From the NCBI GenBank assembly GCA_946479015.1, contig CAMLEQ010000138.1, positions 1 to 8,899 of the forward strand: 8,899 nucleotides of DNA, in the 5' to 3' direction. Shown one piece after another: positions 6,068-8,899 of the stretch. The notes under the pieces were generated by a model. The model ran no database searches and was not told the DNA's origin. It was given only the letters and a program-made list of their open reading frames with translations. Made by a program: the position numbers and the translations under genes. Source of the stretch: an uncultured Gemmatimonadota bacterium (lineage in GTDB: Bacteria; Gemmatimonadota; Gemmatimonadetes; Gemmatimonadales; Gemmatimonadaceae). How positions within the stretch are numbered: position 1 is the first letter of the stretch; each line of letters begins with the position of its first letter.

Positions 6068-7254
6068 GAGCGGCCGGCGAGGATCTCGCTCACCTGCATC
6101 ACGTCCTTGTCGCCGCGACCGCTCACGCACAGGAGCACCGGCGCGTCCGCGGGCCAGCGGCCACGCTGCTCCGCCACCCACGCCACCGCGTGGGCGGTCT
6201 CGAGGGCGGGGATGATCCCCTCGAGGGTGCTGAGCATCTGAAATCCCTCGAGCGCCTGGGCGTCGGTGACGGCCACGTAGCGCGCGCGACCGCTGTCCTT
6301 GAGGTACGAGTGCTCCGGGCCCACGCCGGGGTAGTCCAGCCCCGCCGACACCGAGTGAGCCGGGTGCACCTGCCCGCCGGCGTCCTGGAGCAGGTAGCTG
6401 AGCGCGCCGTGCAGCACGCCCGGCGTGCCGCGCGAGAGCGACGCGGCGTGGTGCGCGCTCTCCAGTCCCTCGCCCGCGGCCTCCACTCCCACCAGCTCCA
6501 CCTCCTGGTCGGCGACGAACGGGTGAAAGATTCCCATGGCGTTCGAGCCGCCGCCCACGCACGCCACCACGGTGGCGGGGAGCCGTCCGGCCCGCTCCAG
6601 CATCTGCGCGCGCGCCTCCCGGCCTATCACGGCCTGGAGCTCGCGCACCATCCGAGGATAGGGGGCGGGACCGACCACCGACCCGATGATGTAGTGGCTG
6701 TCCGTCACGGTGGTCACCCAGTCGCGAATCGCCTCGCTGGTCGCATCCTTGAGCGTGCGCGTGCCGGTGGTGACGGGACGAACCTCGGCCCCCAGCAGCC
6801 GCATGCGGAAGACGTTGAGCGCCTGGCGCCGCATGTCCTCCTCGCCCATGTAGACGACGCACTGGAGGCCGAAGCGTGCGCAGACGGTGGCCGTGGCCAC
6901 GCCGTGCTGCCCCGCGCCGGTCTCGGCGATGATCCGCCGCTTGCCCATGCGTCGGGCGAGCAGCGCCTGCCCCACGGTGTTGTTGATCTTGTGGGCGCCG
7001 GTGTGGTTGAGGTCCTCCCGCTTCAGGTACACGGGGGCGCCCACCACCTCGGACAGACGCGGCGCGGTGCTCAACGGAGATGGACGACCGACGTACGTCC
7101 GGAGCAAATCGTCGAGCTCCGCCAGGAAGGCGGGATCCGCGAGCGCGTCGTCCAGCGCCTGCTCCAGCTCATCGAGGGCGGGGATCAGCGTCTCGGGCAC
7201 GTAGCGCCCGCCGAAGGCCCCGAATCGGTCCCGCGCCTGCTGCACAGTCGTCAT
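6064..7254 (-). CDS. trpB: tryptophan synthase beta chain
   Basis: TrpB condenses indole with L-serine to L-tryptophan using pyridoxal phosphate. The 396-residue protein has the usual length and motifs: [13 protein letters not shown] (11-23), the cofactor lysine K89 in [11 protein letters not shown] (82-92), the catalytic glutamate E111 in [10 protein letters not shown], the phosphate-binding loop GGGSNA (234-239), [16 protein letters not shown] (301-316) and the end motif CVSGRGDKD (376-384). It is the canonical TrpB1 type that pairs with TrpA. ATG 7254 overlaps the trpF stop as ATGA, with GGTGGAG just upstream, and its own stop overlaps the next start as GTGA. In most bacteria trpA follows directly; here two other genes intervene before it. 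Confidence 0.97.
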   Translation of the reverse strand: MTTVQQARDRFGAFGGRYVPETLIPALDELEQALDDALADPAFLAELDDLLRTYVGRPSPLSTAPRLSEVVGAPVYLKREDLNHTGAHKINNTVGQALLARRMGKRRIIAETGAGQHGVATATVCARFGLQCVVYMGEEDMRRQALNVFRMRLLGAEVRPVTTGTRTLKDATSEAIRDWVTTVTDSHYIIGSVVGPAPYPRMVRELQAVIGREARAQMLERAGRLPATVVACVGGGSNAMGIFHPFVADQEVELVGVEAAGEGLESAHHAASLSRGTPGVLHGALSYLLQDAGGQVHPAHSVSAGLDYPGVGPEHSYLKDSGRARYVAVTDAQALEGFQMLSTLEGIIPALETAHAVAWVAEQRGRWPADAPVLLCVSGRGDKDVMQVSEILAGRS

Positions 7255-7892
7255 CGCTCCACCGTGTGGCGCCGCACCGCGTCCGCGAACGCGCGCATGC
7301 GCTCGTGATCCTTGAGGCCGGGCGCGCGTTCCACGCCCGACGACACATCCACCACGTGCGGGGTCAGCGCCGAGATGGCCGCCCCCACCGTTTCCGCCGA
7401 CAGCCCGCCCGCCGCCACGAGGCGACAGCGGCGCGGGCGCGCCTCGGGGGGGAGCACCGACCAGTCGAAAGCGGTGCCCGTGCCCCCCAGCCGTCCCTGC
7501 ACCAGCGCGTCGACGACGATGGCCTCGGCCACGCCGTCCAGCTCCGCGAGCGCGGGCGGAAGCGCGCTCCCGATGCGCACCACCGTCCACACCAGCGCGC
7601 CGGTCACCGCGTGCACCCGGTCCGCGTGCTCGGGCGTGGGGTCGCCATGGAGCTGGACGATGTCCAGTCGTGCCACCTCCACGATGCGCGCGATCTCGTC
7701 CGGCGGGTGCGCGGCGAACACCCCGACGCGTCGCACCGGACGGTCCACGGCCGCCAGCACCTCGGCGGCGCGCGGCGCGTCGAGGTGCCGCGGCCCCCCC
7801 GCGAAGATAACACCGGCGTACGAGCCACCGAGAGCGGCGACCTGTCCGGCGTCCTCCGGCCGGGTGAGCCCGCAGAACTTGATCTCAACCAC
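7251..7892 (-). CDS. trpF: phosphoribosylanthranilate isomerase
   Basis: TrpF converts phosphoribosylanthranilate to its ribulose form (CdRP) by an Amadori rearrangement, feeding TrpC. The 213 residues are typical. The catalytic pair is visible as C7 in EIKFCGLT and D128 in [13 protein letters not shown] (79-84), GGTGTAFDW (136-144), LVAAGGL (158-164) and the phosphate-binding VDVSSGVE (181-188) are all in place. The usual SPRxV loop reads GPRHLD. GTG 7892 is preceded by GAAGG six bases upstream and overlaps the end of trpC by 8 nt; the stop overlaps the trpB ATG. TrpF is a separate protein here, not fused to TrpC as in enterobacteria. Confidence 0.95.
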   Translation of the reverse strand: MVEIKFCGLTRPEDAGQVAALGGSYAGVIFAGGPRHLDAPRAAEVLAAVDRPVRRVGVFAAHPPDEIARIVEVARLDIVQLHGDPTPEHADRVHAVTGALVWTVVRIGSALPPALAELDGVAEAIVVDALVQGRLGGTGTAFDWSVLPPEARPRRCRLVAAGGLSAETVGAAISALTPHVVDVSSGVERAPGLKDHERMRAFADAVRRHTVER

Positions 7893-8721
7893 GCGGCACC
7901 TTCGGCACGCTCGCGAGCGAGCGCACCGCGGCGCGCGGGTCGGGGCTCGCCGAGAGCGCGGAGCCGACCAGCACCGCGTCGGCGCCAGCTGTCGCGGCGC
8001 GCCGCACCCCCTCCACATCACGGACGCCACTCTCCCAGAGCGCCAACCAGTCGCGGGGGACCATGGGGAGCAGGCGATCGCCCACGGCGGCGTCGATCGC
8101 CAGCGTCTCCAGGTTGCGATTGTTGACCCCCACCACCCCGCTCCCGGCCGCCAGCGCCCGCTCCAGCTCTCGCTCGTCCCGCACCTCCACCAGCGCGTCG
8201 AGCGACAGCGCGTGTGCGCTCGCGACCAGGCGCGGCAGCACCGCCGGTTCGAGCGCGCGCGCGATCAGCAGCACGGCCGATGCGCCGGCGGCGCGCGCCT
8301 CGAGGATCTGCACGTCATCCACGATGAAGTCCTTGCGGAGCAGCGGCACGCGCACGGCGCGGCGGGCCTCCTCGAGATCCGCGAGCGATCCACCGAAGTC
8401 CTCGGGCTCGGTGAGCACCGACACCGCCGCCGCGCCCGCCTCGGCGTACGCGAGCGCCTGCGCCGCGGCGGAGAGCCCCGGGTTGATCGCCCCCTTGGAC
8501 GGAGAGCGGCGCTTCACTTCCGCCACCACCGCGACCTCCGGCCGGCGTAGCGCGTCCTTGAAGGAGGGGGGCGCGGGGGCGGCCGCCGCGGCGCGCTCGA
8601 GCGCCCGCACCGACCCGGCGCTCGCACGCGCGGCGGCCGCACGCTCGGCGGCGCGCTCCGTGAGGCGTCCCAGCACTCCGGCGGGAGGGGTCCATCCAGC
8701 GAATACTTGCACTTCGGGCAA
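7885..8721 (-). CDS. trpC: indole-3-glycerol phosphate synthase
   Basis: TrpC closes the ring of CdRP to give indole-3-glycerol phosphate, the TrpA substrate. All residues known as catalytic or substrate-binding in the archaeal model enzyme are present (numbering from TTG 8721): E68 and K70 in AEVKRRSPSKG, K130 in LLRKDFIVDD, E179 in ALVEVRDE, N200 in GVNNRNL and E230 in WESGV. The loop DAVLVGSAL (248-256) ends the barrel. The start is uncertain. TTG 8721 gives 278 residues but has no ribosome binding site and overlaps the putative lexA promoter and operator. GTG 8712 and GTG 8676 lie in frame, the last giving VLGRLTERA, close to a typical family N-terminus. It is the first gene of the operon and diverges from lexA. 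Confidence 0.95.
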   Translation of the reverse strand: MPEVQVFAGWTPPAGVLGRLTERAAERAAAARASAGSVRALERAAAAAPAPPSFKDALRRPEVAVVAEVKRRSPSKGAINPGLSAAAQALAYAEAGAAAVSVLTEPEDFGGSLADLEEARRAVRVPLLRKDFIVDDVQILEARAAGASAVLLIARALEPAVLPRLVASAHALSLDALVEVRDERELERALAAGSGVVGVNNRNLETLAIDAAVGDRLLPMVPRDWLALWESGVRDVEGVRRAATAGADAVLVGSALSASPDPRAAVRSLASVPKVPRG

Positions 8722-8735
8722 TGTTCGGCTATAGT
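8707..8735 (+). promoter_or_regulatory. lexA: candidate lexA promoter
   Basis: TTGCAC (8707-8712) is followed after exactly 17 bp by TATAGT (8730-8735), which matches five of six -10 positions. The expected start is near 8742, leaving a leader of about 64 bases before ATG 8806. It is the only good promoter-like arrangement in the gap and points toward lexA. Confidence 0.5.
8712..8726 (+). promoter_or_regulatory. candidate LexA operator 1 (direct repeat CTTC-N7-GTTC)
   Basis: CTTC (8712-8715) and GTTC (8723-8726) are spaced by seven bases, an 11-bp period or one helical turn. This is one mismatch from GTTC-N7-GTTC, the LexA box of Alphaproteobacteria, and it sits between the -35 and -10 of the lexA promoter, where a repressor would block transcription. 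LexA usually represses its own gene, which gives the site a rationale. That LexA binds here is inferred. Confidence 0.42.
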
Positions 8736-8739
8736 GTCA
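8728..8739 (-). promoter_or_regulatory. weak candidate -10 region for the trp operon
   Basis: The minus strand carries TGACACTATAGC, which can be read as an extended -10 (TGA before CACTAT) or as TATAGC with four of six consensus bases. No good -35 lies at the right distance. Transcription would start around 8720-8724, too close to TTG 8721, so a start at GTG 8712 or GTG 8676 would fit better if this promoter is used. It overlaps the -10 of the lexA promoter on the other strand. Confidence 0.25.
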
Positions 8740-8753
8740 TTCGGAGAATTTTC
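8739..8753 (+). promoter_or_regulatory. candidate LexA operator 2 (degenerate direct repeat ATTC-N7-TTTC)
   Basis: ATTC (8739-8742) and TTTC (8750-8753) have the same seven-base spacing as operator 1, and each is followed by GG, giving TTCGG at 8740 and 8751. It lies over the predicted lexA transcription start. It is weaker than operator 1 and is called mainly because it repeats that geometry. Confidence 0.32.
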
Positions 8754-8805
8754 GGGACCCAGGCGGACGCCTCCGTCCCGCTCACACCTCTCACGAGGGC
8801 GGAGC

Positions 8806-8899
8806 ATGGCGCTCACGAAACGGCAGCGCGAGATCCTCACCTACCTCGGCACGTACACCGAGCAGAACGGGTACGCGCCCAGCTTCGAGGAGATCGCCA
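8806..8899 (+). CDS. lexA: SOS repressor LexA, N-terminal part (cut by window edge)
   Basis: LexA represses DNA-repair genes and cleaves itself when activated by RecA on single-stranded DNA. Only 31 codons are visible, reading MALTKRQREILTYL (1-14) and then NGYAPSFEEIA (21-31). This matches the start of the winged helix-turn-helix of LexA (LTxRQxEILxxI, then GxxPSxxEIA). GAGGG six bases before ATG 8806 is a good ribosome binding site. The self-cleavage domain lies beyond the window, so full function cannot be confirmed. It is divergent from trpC across an 84-bp gap. Confidence 0.9.
   Translation, partial: MALTKRQREILTYLGTYTEQNGYAPSFEEIA

Noticed and set aside
4667..6241. Long open frame on the plus strand (about 524 codons) opposite the HEAT-protein gene.
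   Set aside because: The opposite strand encodes clear HEAT repeats with junctions that mesh with both neighbours. The plus-strand product is an Arg/Leu/Glu-rich shadow.
8761..8778. Short inverted repeats (AGGCG-GA-CGCCT, and GGACG with CGTCC) in the lexA leader, possibly a leader hairpin or attenuator.
   Set aside because: The arms are only five bases in GC-rich DNA, and no T run, leader peptide or known riboswitch core is present.
8514..8840. Minus-strand frame reading HCPKCKYSLDG, which looks like half of a zinc ribbon, across the trpC start.
   Set aside because: It is an alternative frame of trpC and the intergenic region. No second cysteine pair at a sensible distance follows, and the rest is low-complexity Arg/Pro/Ala, as expected from a GC-rich shadow frame.

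Overview
This is a strongly GC-rich window (about 70% G+C by eye, with GC-ending codons throughout) from a bacterial chromosome. It is packed almost end to end with genes, and no gap exceeds about 90 bases. It carries housekeeping genes only: I see no mobile elements, CRISPR arrays, rRNA or tRNA. The gene set, the GTG/TTG starts and the HEAT-repeat/HD-GYP pair suggest a non-model high-GC phylum. Gemmatimonadota is my best guess, with Myxococcota-like lineages as alternatives, but nothing seen here proves the taxon.

Layout. (1) 1-647, minus strand: folK (folate pathway) followed by the 5' part of panB (pantothenate pathway), joined by an ATGA overlap. (2) 688-2118, plus strand, divergent from folK: a compact NFACT-family protein related to RqcH/Rqc2, the ribosome quality control factor. 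(3) 2102-8721, minus strand: one tightly packed operon in the order trpC, trpF, trpB, a HEAT-repeat protein, an HD-GYP-type protein, trpA. Every junction overlaps (8, 4, 4, 4 and 32 nt). The operon converges on rqcH with a 17-bp overlap of the two 3' ends. (4) 8806-8899, plus strand, divergent from trpC: the first 31 codons of lexA.

How the genes work together. TrpC, TrpF, TrpB and TrpA catalyse the last steps of tryptophan synthesis, from phosphoribosylanthranilate to tryptophan. trpE, trpG and trpD are not in the window and must lie elsewhere. TrpA and TrpB form one enzyme complex, yet here their genes are separated by about 3.2 kb. That stretch encodes two regulatory-looking proteins which share a homologous N-terminal domain and appear translationally coupled to each other and to trpB. 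This insertion is the most unusual feature of the window.

Regulatory signals. The 84-bp lexA/trpC intergenic region carries a plausible lexA promoter (TTGCAC, 17 bp, TATAGT). Two direct-repeat elements of the form NTTC-N7-NTTC lie over its spacer and its start site, resembling the alphaproteobacterial type of LexA box. A 25-bp GC-rich perfect inverted repeat inside the 3' end of rqcH lies 63 nt beyond the trpA stop and is followed, on the trp strand, by a short T run, so it may end the trp transcript. The folK/rqcH gap has two TTGACA hexamers facing each other, which could be overlapping divergent promoters.
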